NCBI GenBank assembly: GCA_030540075.1
Contig: JAUNWX010000004.1
Coordinates: 26,229 to 75,801 of the forward strand
DNA from: Lachnospiraceae bacterium
Lineage (GTDB): Bacteria > Bacillota > Clostridia > Lachnospirales > Lachnospiraceae
Direction: 5' to 3'
Length of the DNA: 49,573 nucleotides
Below the pieces are notes generated by a model, which saw nothing but the letters and a program-made list of their open reading frames with translations, was not told where the DNA came from and did not search any database. Each line of letters opens with the position of its first letter. Position 1 is the first letter of the stretch. The position numbers and the translations under genes were made by a program. Below, one piece after another: positions 1 to 7,013 of this stretch.

Positions 1-221
1 TCGCGCGCATCCTCGACATGCAGAAGTGGTGCGGCATCACGCTGACCGACGCGCTCCTCATGGTCCCGAGCAAGTCCATCACTGCCTTCATCGGCTGCAC
101 ACGCCAGCCGAAAACCGAGCCCGACGGCGCGTACCTCGCGCAGGAGGTCAACCCGCTGAAGCTTGAAAATCATAATTGTAACGAATGTTCAAAAACAGAC
201 TGCTCGTTCCGAGCAGTCTGA
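1..221 (+). CDS. MetH activation (reactivation) domain protein, C-terminal fragment
   Basis: Partial gene entering from the left edge; the first complete codon is at position 3 and the stop is TGA 219-221. About 72 residues are visible. They include KWCGI, a TDALLMVPSKS stretch and a C..C...C.FR ending, which resemble the C-terminal end of the AdoMet-binding activation domain that reductively methylates inactive cob(II)alamin on methionine synthase. Many Clostridia encode this domain separately from the catalytic MetH. The MetH that follows indeed stops after its cobalamin domain, which supports the call. The gene is 17 bp upstream of metH, so co-transcription is likely. Its last codons form a strong hairpin with the intergenic start. 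The family call rests on a short fragment. Confidence 0.75.
   Translation, partial: ARILDMQKWCGITLTDALLMVPSKSITAFIGCTRQPKTEPDGAYLAQEVNPLKLENHNCNECSKTDCSFRAV
196..220 (+). other. Perfect 11-bp hairpin spanning the stop of the upstream gene
   Basis: CAGACTGCTCG, a TTC loop, then CGAGCAGTCTG. The stem covers the last codons and part of the stop of the activation-domain gene and ends about 10 nt before the metH ribosome site (GGAGG at 229-233). No T-run follows, so it is not a standard terminator. It could slow ribosomes, protect or process the mRNA, or set the ratio of the two MetH parts. Confidence 0.7.
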
Positions 222-238
222 TACTCACGGAGGAAATT

Positions 239-2935
239 ATGCGAAAGAATATCATGGATCGAATCGGCCGGGAGTGGCTGTTCTTCGATGGCGGCACCGG
301 CTCCATCCTGCAGGAGAAGGGCCTGCAGCCGGGCGAGCTGCCGGAGACCTGGAACCTCCTTCATCCGGACCGGATCCTCGATCTGCACCGCGGCTATCTC
401 GAGGCGGGTGCGGATATCTATAACACGAACACCTTCGGCGCGAATCGCCTGAAGTTCCCGGAGAACCTGGACGAGATCGTGACGGCGGCGGTGAAGCTCG
501 CGAAGGAAGCGCGCACACAGGCGGGCCGTGACGAGGATGCCTACGTGGCCCTCGACATCGGTCCGACGGGCAAGCTGCTCGCGCCGATGGGCGACCTCTC
601 CTTCGACGACGCGGTCGACATCTTCGGCGAGGTCGTGCGGATCGGTGCCCGTGAGGGGGCGGATCTCGTGCTGATCGAGACGATGAACGACTCCTACGAG
701 GCGAAGGCGGCGGTGCTCGCGGCGAAGGAAAACTGCGATCTGCCGGTTTTCATCACCTGTGTCTTCGACGGCAGCGGAAAAATGCTGACGGGCGGTACGC
801 CGGAGTCGATGGTCGCCATGCTCGAGGGCCTCGGTGTCGATGCGCTCGGCGTGAACTGCTCGCTCGGACCGGCCCAGATGATCCCGATCGTGGAGCGCCT
901 CGTGAAGGCCGCCCACGTCCCGGTGCTTGTGAACCCGAACGCCGGTCTTCCGAAGTCTGTCGACGGCCGCACCGTCTATGACGTCGACCCGGAGGCATTC
1001 GCCGGCTATATGAAGCAGATCGCAGCGCTCGGTGCCGCCGCGGTCGGTGGCTGCTGCGGCACGACCCCGGACTACATCCGCGCGGAGATCGCCGCGGTGC
1101 GCCCTCTTCCACTGCTCCCGCCGCAGGGCCGTGAACAGACCGTCATCGCCTCCTTCTCCCGCACCGTCGAAATCGGAAGGGCGGCCCGTCCTGTCATCAT
1201 TGGCGAACGCATCAACCCGACCGGCAAGAAGCGCTTCAAGCAGGCGCTCGTCGACCACGACATCGACTACATCGTGGACCAGGGCCTCCAGCAGGAGGAC
1301 GCGGGCGCGGACGTGCTCGATGTCAATGTCGGTACGCCGGAAATTAATGAGGTGGAGCTCCTCGATGAGGTGGTCTGCCGCCTGCAGAGTGTGCTCGCGC
1401 TGCCACTCCAGATCGACACCTCGAACCCGGAGGCGATGGAGCGCGCGCTTCGTCACTACAACGGCAAGGCGCTCATCAATTCCGTGAACGGCAAGCAGGA
1501 GGTCATGGCGGAGGTCTTCCCGCTTGTGAAGAAGTACGGTGGCGTCGTCGTTGCGCTCGCGCTCGATGAAGGGGGAATTCCGGACAATGCAGACGACCGC
1601 ATCCGTATCGCCGAGAAAATCTACGCAACGGCTGCGGAATACGGGATCCGTCGCGAGGACATCGTCATCGACGGCCTCTGCATGACGGTCTCCAGTGATC
1701 CGCACTCGGCGCTCGTGACGCTCGAGACGATCCGCCGCATCCGCGACGAGCTCGGCGGCAGCAGCATCCTCGGCGTGTCGAACATCAGCTTCGGTCTTCC
1801 GGCCCGCGAGCTCATCAACGCCTACTTCTTCGAGATGGCGCTGCAGAACGGCCTCTCCTGCGCGATCATCAATCCGAATAACAAGGCGATGATGCAGGCC
1901 TACCGGGCTTTCTGCGCGCTCACGAACCAGGATGAGAATTTCCAGAACTTCATCACCGCATACGCCGGTTACAAGTCGCCGGACAAGCAGGTGAGCGACG
2001 CCCTGACCGCCTACAAGACCCGCGTGCTGAACGCGCTCGGGGTTTCCGCCGGGGACCTGCAGGCCACCGGCCGTCCCCTAGGCGGCGCGACAGGTAACGC
2101 CGGCGGTGCGAGTCTCGGACCTGGCGCGGCAGGTACTGGTGCCACGGACCTTTCGGCGGGCAATGTCTCCGGCGCGGTTGCTGGTGCCGGTGCGGCCGGT
2201 GCTGGCTTCGGAGCTGGCGCGACGGGTGCTGGCGCGAACGCGGGATCTTTCGGCAGCGGACGTGCCGCGGGCGCAGACGACGGTCGGGGACCGGGTGTAT
2301 TGGCCGGAAAATCCAGACTCGTCGAAGCCATCGAACGCGGCATGGCGAAACCCGCCGCGGAAGCCACCCGCGAGGCGCTCCTCACACGGAACGCCCTCGA
2401 CATCATCAACCAGGACCTCGTGCCGGCGCTCGACGTCGTCGGCCAGGGCTTCGAAAAGGGCACCGTCTTCCTCCCGCAGCTCCTCATGGCCGCAGAAGCC
2501 GCCAAGGCCGCCTTCGCCGTCGTGAAGGAATCCATGGCCGGCAGCGCGCAGGAATCGAAGGGCCGCGTCATCCTCGCGACCGTCAAGGGCGACATCCACG
2601 ACATCGGAAAGAACATCGTGAAGGTCCTGCTCGAGAACTACGGCTACGACGTCATCGACCTCGGCAAGGACGTGCCGCCGGAAACCATCGTGGAGACCGC
2701 CCTCCGGGAGAACATCCGCCTCGTCGGCCTCTCCGCTCTCATGACCACCACCGTCGTAAACATGGAGGAAACCATCCGGCAGCTCCACGAGCAGAAGCCG
2801 GACTGCCGCATCGTCGTCGGCGGCGCCGTCATGACCCAGGACTACGCCGACAAAATCGGCGCCGACTGCTACGGCCGCGACGCCATGACCACCGTCCGCT
2901 ACGCAGACGAACTCGCAGAAAGAGGCGAGTTGTAA
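239..2935 (+). CDS. metH: Cobalamin-dependent methionine synthase (Hcy, pterin and B12 domains)
   Basis: Transfers the methyl group from methyltetrahydrofolate through cobalamin to homocysteine, giving methionine. The ATG at 239 is chosen because GGAGGAAATT precedes it; an in-frame ATG at 185 lies inside the upstream gene. The 898 residues hold a homocysteine domain (about 10-290; zinc cysteines in GVNCS near 206 and GGCCGTT near 270), a pterin-binding domain (about 310-570; GERINPTG, IDTSN), and a cap plus B12 domain (about 690-898; DIHDIGKN with the cobalt-ligand His near 787). There is no C-terminal activation domain, matching the separate upstream gene. A Gly/Ala-rich insert of about 80 residues (about 608-690) lies between the pterin and cap domains and makes the protein longer than usual for this split form. 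Confidence 0.95.
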   Translation: MRKNIMDRIGREWLFFDGGTGSILQEKGLQPGELPETWNLLHPDRILDLHRGYLEAGADIYNTNTFGANRLKFPENLDEIVTAAVKLAKEARTQAGRDEDAYVALDIGPTGKLLAPMGDLSFDDAVDIFGEVVRIGAREGADLVLIETMNDSYEAKAAVLAAKENCDLPVFITCVFDGSGKMLTGGTPESMVAMLEGLGVDALGVNCSLGPAQMIPIVERLVKAAHVPVLVNPNAGLPKSVDGRTVYDVDPEAFAGYMKQIAALGAAAVGGCCGTTPDYIRAEIAAVRPLPLLPPQGREQTVIASFSRTVEIGRAARPVIIGERINPTGKKRFKQALVDHDIDYIVDQGLQQEDAGADVLDVNVGTPEINEVELLDEVVCRLQSVLALPLQIDTSNPEAMERALRHYNGKALINSVNGKQEVMAEVFPLVKKYGGVVVALALDEGGIPDNADDRIRIAEKIYATAAEYGIRREDIVIDGLCMTVSSDPHSALVTLETIRRIRDELGGSSILGVSNISFGLPARELINAYFFEMALQNGLSCAIINPNNKAMMQAYRAFCALTNQDENFQNFITAYAGYKSPDKQVSDALTAYKTRVLNALGVSAGDLQATGRPLGGATGNAGGASLGPGAAGTGATDLSAGNVSGAVAGAGAAGAGFGAGATGAGANAGSFGSGRAAGADDGRGPGVLAGKSRLVEAIERGMAKPAAEATREALLTRNALDIINQDLVPALDVVGQGFEKGTVFLPQLLMAAEAAKAAFAVVKESMAGSAQESKGRVILATVKGDIHDIGKNIVKVLLENYGYDVIDLGKDVPPETIVETALRENIRLVGLSALMTTTVVNMEETIRQLHEQKPDCRIVVGGAVMTQDYADKIGADCYGRDAMTTVRYADELAERGEL

Positions 2936-2948
2936 ATCTTCTATAGAG

Positions 2949-2974
2949 AAAGCCCCGGCTCACGCCGGGGCTTT
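2949..2974 (+). terminator. Terminator after metH
   Basis: AAAGCCCCGGC, a short TCAC loop, then GCCGGGGCTTTC: a GC-rich stem ending in a short T-run, 14 nt after the metH stop. The A-rich left side makes it possibly active on both strands. Confidence 0.85.
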
Positions 2975-2984
2975 CGCAGTTTAG

Positions 2985-3034
2985 GGGGTCAGACCCCATT
3001 ACGTGGGGTCTGACCCCCTTACAAAATTCTTAAG
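2985..3034. repeat. Head-to-head pair of GGGGTCWGACCCC palindromic repeats
   Basis: Two 13-bp near-palindromes (GGGGTCAGACCCC at 2985-2997 and GGGGTCTGACCCC at 3005-3017), separated by ATTACGT. The second carries the tail CTTACAAAATTCTTAA, which runs up to the 3' end of the small membrane-protein gene. Same family as the copies at 3244, 3295 and 32514. No transposase is visible in the window. Confidence 0.85.
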
Positions 3035-3037
3035 ATG

Positions 3038-3220
3038 CTACTCCACTGCGCTCACCAGCAAGAGCGTCAGCCCGATATATACGAGGGCGATCAGTGCGAG
3101 AATCGCACTGAAGCTGATGCAGAGTATGCGAACATGTCGATCCGCACTCATATTCCGGCGCGCCAGCACCATCCCGAGCACCGCCAGCAGCAGAATTACA
3201 CATGCAAGCCAGAGTGGCAT
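3038..3220 (-). CDS. Small two-helix membrane protein, unknown function
   Basis: A 60-residue protein with two hydrophobic segments (about 3-20, LACVILLLAVLGMVLA; about 34-57, CISFSAILALIALVYIGLTL) joined by a short basic loop (RRNMSADRHVR). The ATG at 3220 is chosen because AAGGAGG sits 8 nt upstream; an in-frame GTG at 3229 overlaps that ribosome site. The gene is bracketed by GGGGTCTGACCCC repeats on both sides, two per side, so it may be a small cassette. No family was recognised. The good ribosome site and clear helices support it being real. Confidence 0.65.
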   Translation of the reverse strand: MPLWLACVILLLAVLGMVLARRNMSADRHVRILCISFSAILALIALVYIGLTLLLVSAVE

Positions 3221-3243
3221 AGAGCTCACCTCCTTCAGTTAAT

Positions 3244-3272
3244 GGGGTCTGACCCCATTAAATTTTTCTAAA
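3244..3272. repeat. GGGGTCTGACCCC repeat copy
   Basis: GGGGTCTGACCCC at 3244-3256 followed by a diverged tail (ATTAAATTTTTCTAAA). It lies just upstream of the 60-aa membrane-protein gene's ribosome site. Confidence 0.8.
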
Positions 3273-3294
3273 CAGAATCTAAACTGAAGTTTAT

Positions 3295-3323
3295 GGGGTC
3301 TGACCCCCTTACGAAATTCTTAA
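3295..3323. repeat. GGGGTCTGACCCC repeat copy overlapping a stop codon
   Basis: GGGGTCTGACCCC at 3295-3307 plus the tail CTTACGAAATTCTTAA. The final TTA (3320-3322) is the stop codon of the DUF3137 gene on the minus strand, so the repeat supplies the gene's end. Confidence 0.85.
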
Positions 3324-4198
3324 TTCAGCAGGAACGTGTCGATCGTGTCGGTGAACCACCTGATTTCCCGCGCGAAGCGCGCCCGGAGCTCTGCCGGGGC
3401 TTCCTTCCCCTTCACGGTGTCGAAGAAGCCGTGGCCGCTGTGCACCGCGATGTAGAGCTTCCCGTCGGTGTTCAGATTGAGGGCGAGCTTGCCGCCCGCC
3501 GCCTCCGACACCGCGAGGATCCGCTCCATGCGCGTCGGCGTGAGAAGCAGCAGCGCCGTCGTCTCATCTCCGCTCGTCAGATTGAAGCGCTTGTCAAAGG
3601 CGGCATTTCCTGTCTTGATGCCGCGGCCGCTGAACACCTTATCGAGGGCCCCGCGCGGCCAGATCGTGAGCCAGGTCGGGAAGCTCTGCCCGAGTTCGCA
3701 CAGCAGCCACTGCCCACGGTAGACCTCGCGCTCATTCTTCTCCCACAGCCCGGTCTCCTCCCGCTGGATCTCCTCGGAATCCACCAGCTTCACCGTGCAG
3801 AGCTCGATGGTCTTTCCCTGGTACGTTCCGCGGATATACCCGCTGCCGTGACAGTAGTCGTGCGTCGGCACCGGAATGTTCGTATCCCCCTGGTACAGCA
3901 GCTTCGGATCGGGCGGGTTCTGATTGATATCCTGAAACATTGCCCCCAGAATGTCCGGCGCAACGCCCTCGAAGGTCTGCCGGTTCACCTGGTCGCGCGC
4001 CTTCCCCTGCAGCATCTGCCCGAGCGCGAGCACCACGCCACCGAAAATCATCACCACGAAGTTACCGAGCAGGACGCCCGCCACCGCGACCACGAAGCCG
4101 AGCGCCGCCAGCAGCTTCCCGGCCATCCGCCCGCCGCTGCTCTTCCCCAGCGCCCGCGACAGCTCCGCATCCGTCATCTTCCTGTTCTCATCTCCCAT
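3320..4198 (-). CDS. DUF3137-like membrane protein
   Basis: 292 residues. Two adjacent hydrophobic segments near the N-terminus (about 27-60: LLAALGFVVAVAGVLLG and FVVMIFGGVVLALG) are followed by a soluble domain with HDYCHGSGYIRGTYQG and FDKRFNLTSGDE motifs. The soluble part resembles DUF3137 (galanin-like) proteins, which have no established biochemical role. The start has AAGGAGAAAAAT directly before ATG. It lies 16 nt beyond the 3' end of the first lipoprotein gene and is probably co-transcribed with it. Its stop codon is contributed by a palindromic repeat. Confidence 0.75.
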   Translation of the reverse strand: MGDENRKMTDAELSRALGKSSGGRMAGKLLAALGFVVAVAGVLLGNFVVMIFGGVVLALGQMLQGKARDQVNRQTFEGVAPDILGAMFQDINQNPPDPKLLYQGDTNIPVPTHDYCHGSGYIRGTYQGKTIELCTVKLVDSEEIQREETGLWEKNEREVYRGQWLLCELGQSFPTWLTIWPRGALDKVFSGRGIKTGNAAFDKRFNLTSGDETTALLLLTPTRMERILAVSEAAGGKLALNLNTDGKLYIAVHSGHGFFDTVKGKEAPAELRARFAREIRWFTDTIDTFLLN

Positions 4199-4214
4199 AT
4201 TTTTCTCCTTCCAT

Positions 4215-5582
4215 TCACTCGCAGATCCGAAAATACAGGCTGCTGTACGGTGCCAGTGTCGGCAGGTTCATCACATCCGCTTCCGGCGCGATGCTGTCGA
4301 GCTGCATGCGCTTCGCGTCGTCCTTATAGTCCCACGGCTCCGCCTGCGCAGCGAACACGAGGCCGTCGTAGTCCTCCGGTACATACGCGACGTAGCTCTT
4401 CGTGAGCACCTGCGCCCAGTCACCGACGTTGTACTGCCAGTCGGTGGAGTACGCAAATTCGATCTGCTCGCTCACGCCATCCCGGTTGATCGTGTGCAGG
4501 TAGTAGTTCTCCCCACGCTCCGTGGCGCCGTAGGCTGTCGCCGCCGTCAGCCACATGCCGGTGTAGTAGTCGTACAGCTCGCTGCTCGTGACGGTGATGT
4601 AATCCTGCGGGAACACCGTGATCGCCCCCTGCGGGATGTAGCAGATTGCGTCAAACTGCAGCTCCCGGATGCCGTCATGCGTCTGATCGTACTTCTTCGT
4701 CACCTCCCAGTAGCAGTCGCCGCGGTTGTAGCCCTCGCCGAGCCCCACATAGCTCGACACGCCGCCCTCCAGCAGGTAGGTGCCCTGGTCGACCCGCCCC
4801 TCGATATCGAGGCCATTCCGCTCGAAGTACGCCGCCTGCGACCGGATCTCCTCCACCGGAAGCAGCGCCCCACCGGTGAGGATATCCATAAGTTCACCGC
4901 TCTCGCTCCGGTCAAAGTACATCGCCTCATCACTGCCGGCATACTCCAGCGTCAGCCCGTCCTCATCCACGAGCAGCGTGCCGTACTCGATGACCTCGTC
5001 CTGATCGTTCACGAACTCCCAGGTCCCGTCGTCGTGGACACGCAGCCACCTGTTCGCGCCCACATACTCCCAGAGGCCAATGTAATCGGCCAGCAGATCG
5101 TCATTTTCCGGCTCGGTGACGACGTCCGCTACGTAGACATTAGACAACGCCGGCTGATAAACGTAGCCATCCGCCGCGTCCCAGTACCACACGAGATTGC
5201 TGTGCGTCATGTCCGGGTGCTGCAGGAAAAGCTCCACATCCGTCTGCCCGTCGCCGTCGAAATCATCGAAGGTGAACTCGACACCGCAGTCGCCGATCTC
5301 CGGAAATTCCTCCGGAAAGTTCACGCTGTCGACCACCTCCGGTTCAAACTGGTCCCGGAAGAACGCCGCGCTCATCGGGTCCACCGTCGCCAGCACCGTG
5401 ATGCTCTCCCCGTCCCGCACGATCGTGCCCTTGCCGACCACCACCCCGGTCGTCCGCCAGTCCTCCCCCGCGACATCCTCGCTCTTTGTGTCGTCGGTGG
5501 TGTCCGTACTGCCGCCACAGCCCGCGAGCATGAGGCACAGCACCGCCACGCCGATCAGCCCATATCTCTTCCACTTCTTCAT
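4215..5582 (-). CDS. Lipoprotein of unknown function (paralogue A)
   Basis: 455 residues from ATG 5582, which opens a signal peptide MKKWKRYGLIGVAVLCLML ending in the lipobox LAGC; the mature protein should be lipid-anchored at the outer membrane face. An upstream in-frame start at 5627 would bury the signal and is rejected. The mature part is acidic and aromatic-rich (W, Y), with WEYVGANRW and GDGQTDVELF; the latter recalls calcium-binding-like acidic loops. I do not recognise the domain. Signal peptide, 5' leader and upstream hairpin array closely match those of the next gene, so the pair arose by tandem duplication. Confidence 0.8.
   Translation of the reverse strand: MKKWKRYGLIGVAVLCLMLAGCGGSTDTTDDTKSEDVAGEDWRTTGVVVGKGTIVRDGESITVLATVDPMSAAFFRDQFEPEVVDSVNFPEEFPEIGDCGVEFTFDDFDGDGQTDVELFLQHPDMTHSNLVWYWDAADGYVYQPALSNVYVADVVTEPENDDLLADYIGLWEYVGANRWLRVHDDGTWEFVNDQDEVIEYGTLLVDEDGLTLEYAGSDEAMYFDRSESGELMDILTGGALLPVEEIRSQAAYFERNGLDIEGRVDQGTYLLEGGVSSYVGLGEGYNRGDCYWEVTKKYDQTHDGIRELQFDAICYIPQGAITVFPQDYITVTSSELYDYYTGMWLTAATAYGATERGENYYLHTINRDGVSEQIEFAYSTDWQYNVGDWAQVLTKSYVAYVPEDYDGLVFAAQAEPWDYKDDAKRMQLDSIAPEADVMNLPTLAPYSSLYFRICE
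5075..5091 (-). repeat. 17-bp GGCCGNNNRCATTGGCC motif, exact copy, in lipoprotein A
   Basis: GGCCAATGTAATCGGCC on the plus strand. Encodes part of DYIGLW on the minus strand. See the finding on the dispersed motif. Confidence 0.7.
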
Positions 5583-5663
5583 CGTCCCCTCACTTTCCAC
5601 TCCCTCATGAAGTACTCGCTCATTCAACAGTTCCTGATCCAGACCTCAATTTCTCATCCTTAT

Positions 5664-5763
5664 AGGCATGGTAAGCTCCAAAAATCATCTTCATGCCTAC
5701 AGCGAGAATGTCTGGAAATTTCAATCGTAGGCATGGCACTCATTTTTCTGCCTCATCATGCCT
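5664..5763. repeat. Two paired AGGCATG/CATGCCT inverted repeats
   Basis: AGGCATG starts at 5664 and 5729; CATGCCT starts at 5692 and 5757. Each pair has 28-nt start-to-start spacing and the pairs are 65 nt apart. The spacer contains CTGGAAATTTCAATCGT, which recurs in the second array. It occupies most of the gap between lipoprotein genes A and B and just reaches gene B's 3' end. Confidence 0.85.
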
Positions 5764-5769
5764 GCTGCT

Positions 5770-6663
5770 TCATTTCTCCATCAGGTAGTACACGCCTTCG
5801 TCGCCCCAGACCAGCGCATCCTCGTCGAACTCGAAGACGCGGTAGGACACGCCTTCATACTGCGTCGAGTCCGCGTAGTAGGTGCTGGTTTCGCTCGTCG
5901 AGTAGCCGAGGAAGCCGTGGTCCATCTCCGCCGCTTCGGCGCCCGATGCACGCTGGTAGTAGCTCCAGTTGCCCTTGCCGTCGATCACGATATAGGTCTC
6001 CGCTGCGAGATCCCCCTCGTAGTACCATATACCCTTGAATTCAGAGACATTGCGCTGACAGAGGTCGGAATCCCAGCTCCAGTAGCCGTCCGAATGCCGG
6101 TCCGTGTTCCCTTCCAGGCGGCCGTTCCACGCCGGCACCTCATCCTGCGCCGGCTCGTCATCTTCTGTGAGGTGCCCGCCGTCCTGATACCAGAGGTACT
6201 CCATGCCCTCGCCCGGGTTGAAGTAACCGTGCGCGGCACTGTAGAGCTGGCCATCCTCCATCATGATGCGGCTGCCGGAATCATCGCGGTTGCTGTAGGC
6301 ATAGATTGCCTCCCACTCCGGCTCGTAACGGAGATAGCCATCGTCCACGATCTCGCCCGCGAGGTACAGCCACCAGTTGCCCTCCGCATCGATCTCCATC
6401 GAATCGTATTCGTTATTCGCCTCCCCGAGCCAGATCCCCGCGAAGCCGCTGAAATCATTGACCGTGTCCTCGGTGAGCAGATCCCCGCCGAGCCCCTCGT
6501 TCGGGTCATCCACCGGTGAAAGCGTCGTCTCCGCCTGCGCGAACACCGATTCCTCCGCCTGCGTCTCCGTCTCCACCGCTTCTTCCGCGCCGCCGCACGC
6601 CGTAAGCATGAGGCACAGCGCCGCCATACCGATCAACCCATATGTTTTCTTCCACTTTTTCAT
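5770..6663 (-). CDS. Lipoprotein of unknown function (paralogue B)
   Basis: 297 residues from ATG 6663. The signal peptide MKKWKKTYGLIGMAALCLML is followed by the lipobox TAC, then a Glu/Thr-rich linker (VETETQAEES). The body has repeated short W/Y-containing strands such as GNWWLYLAGEIVDDG and GNWSYYQRASG, suggesting duplicated beta-rich units of about 50 residues. Signal peptide and 5' leader are nearly the same as in paralogue A while the mature parts differ, so the two have diverged or acquired different bodies behind a common export signal. No domain was recognised. Confidence 0.8.
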   Translation of the reverse strand: MKKWKKTYGLIGMAALCLMLTACGGAEEAVETETQAEESVFAQAETTLSPVDDPNEGLGGDLLTEDTVNDFSGFAGIWLGEANNEYDSMEIDAEGNWWLYLAGEIVDDGYLRYEPEWEAIYAYSNRDDSGSRIMMEDGQLYSAAHGYFNPGEGMEYLWYQDGGHLTEDDEPAQDEVPAWNGRLEGNTDRHSDGYWSWDSDLCQRNVSEFKGIWYYEGDLAAETYIVIDGKGNWSYYQRASGAEAAEMDHGFLGYSTSETSTYYADSTQYEGVSYRVFEFDEDALVWGDEGVYYLMEK

Positions 6664-6739
6664 TGTCTCCTCACTTTCCACTCCCTCATGAAGTACGCGC
6701 TTATCCAGCAGTTCCTTTTTCCGATTTTTCATCCTCGAT

Positions 6740-6960
6740 AGGCATGTTCATCCCCAAATTTCATCTTCATGCCTACAGCGCGAACACCTGGAAATTTCAA
6801 TCGTAGGCATGGTAAGCGCTTTAAAACGATCATATGCCTACAGAAATGTCCACATTTCGGTGTACACCGTAGGCACGTTAGTCCCGATTTCAGGACACCA
6901 TGCCTATAAAATCGAGCATATTTGTAGGCATGATGATCATTTTTCTGCGTCAACATGCCT
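6740..6960. repeat. Array of four paired AGGCATG/CATGCCT inverted repeats
   Basis: Left arms start at 6740, 6805, 6871 (AGGCACG) and 6926; right arms at 6768, 6833 (TATGCCT), 6899 and 6954. Within every pair the start-to-start spacing is 28 nt; between pairs it is 27-38. The spacer after the first pair matches that of the 5664 array. This array fills most of the 350-bp gap 6664-7013, which has no credible gene. Confidence 0.85.
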
Positions 6961-6994
6961 GCGCACGCCTCTTCTTTCAACCATCACGTTTTCA

Positions 6995-7011
6995 GGCCAA
7001 TGCAGTCGGCC
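6995..7011 (-). repeat. 17-bp GGCCGNNNRCATTGGCC motif, exact copy, intergenic
   Basis: GGCCAATGCAGTCGGCC on the plus strand, ending 3 bp before the stop codon of the lipoprotein gene at 7014. Confidence 0.7.
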
Positions 7012-7013
7012 GT

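Noticed and set aside
170-1705. Minus-strand 511-codon frame opposite metH
   Set aside because: Composition-driven antisense frame rich in Arg, Asp and His; metH is certain on the other strand.
5664-6960. CRISPR array
   Set aside because: The roughly 65-nt period looks CRISPR-like, but the repeated parts are 7-bp inverted arms with variable inner sequence, there is no 25-35 bp direct repeat and no cas gene.
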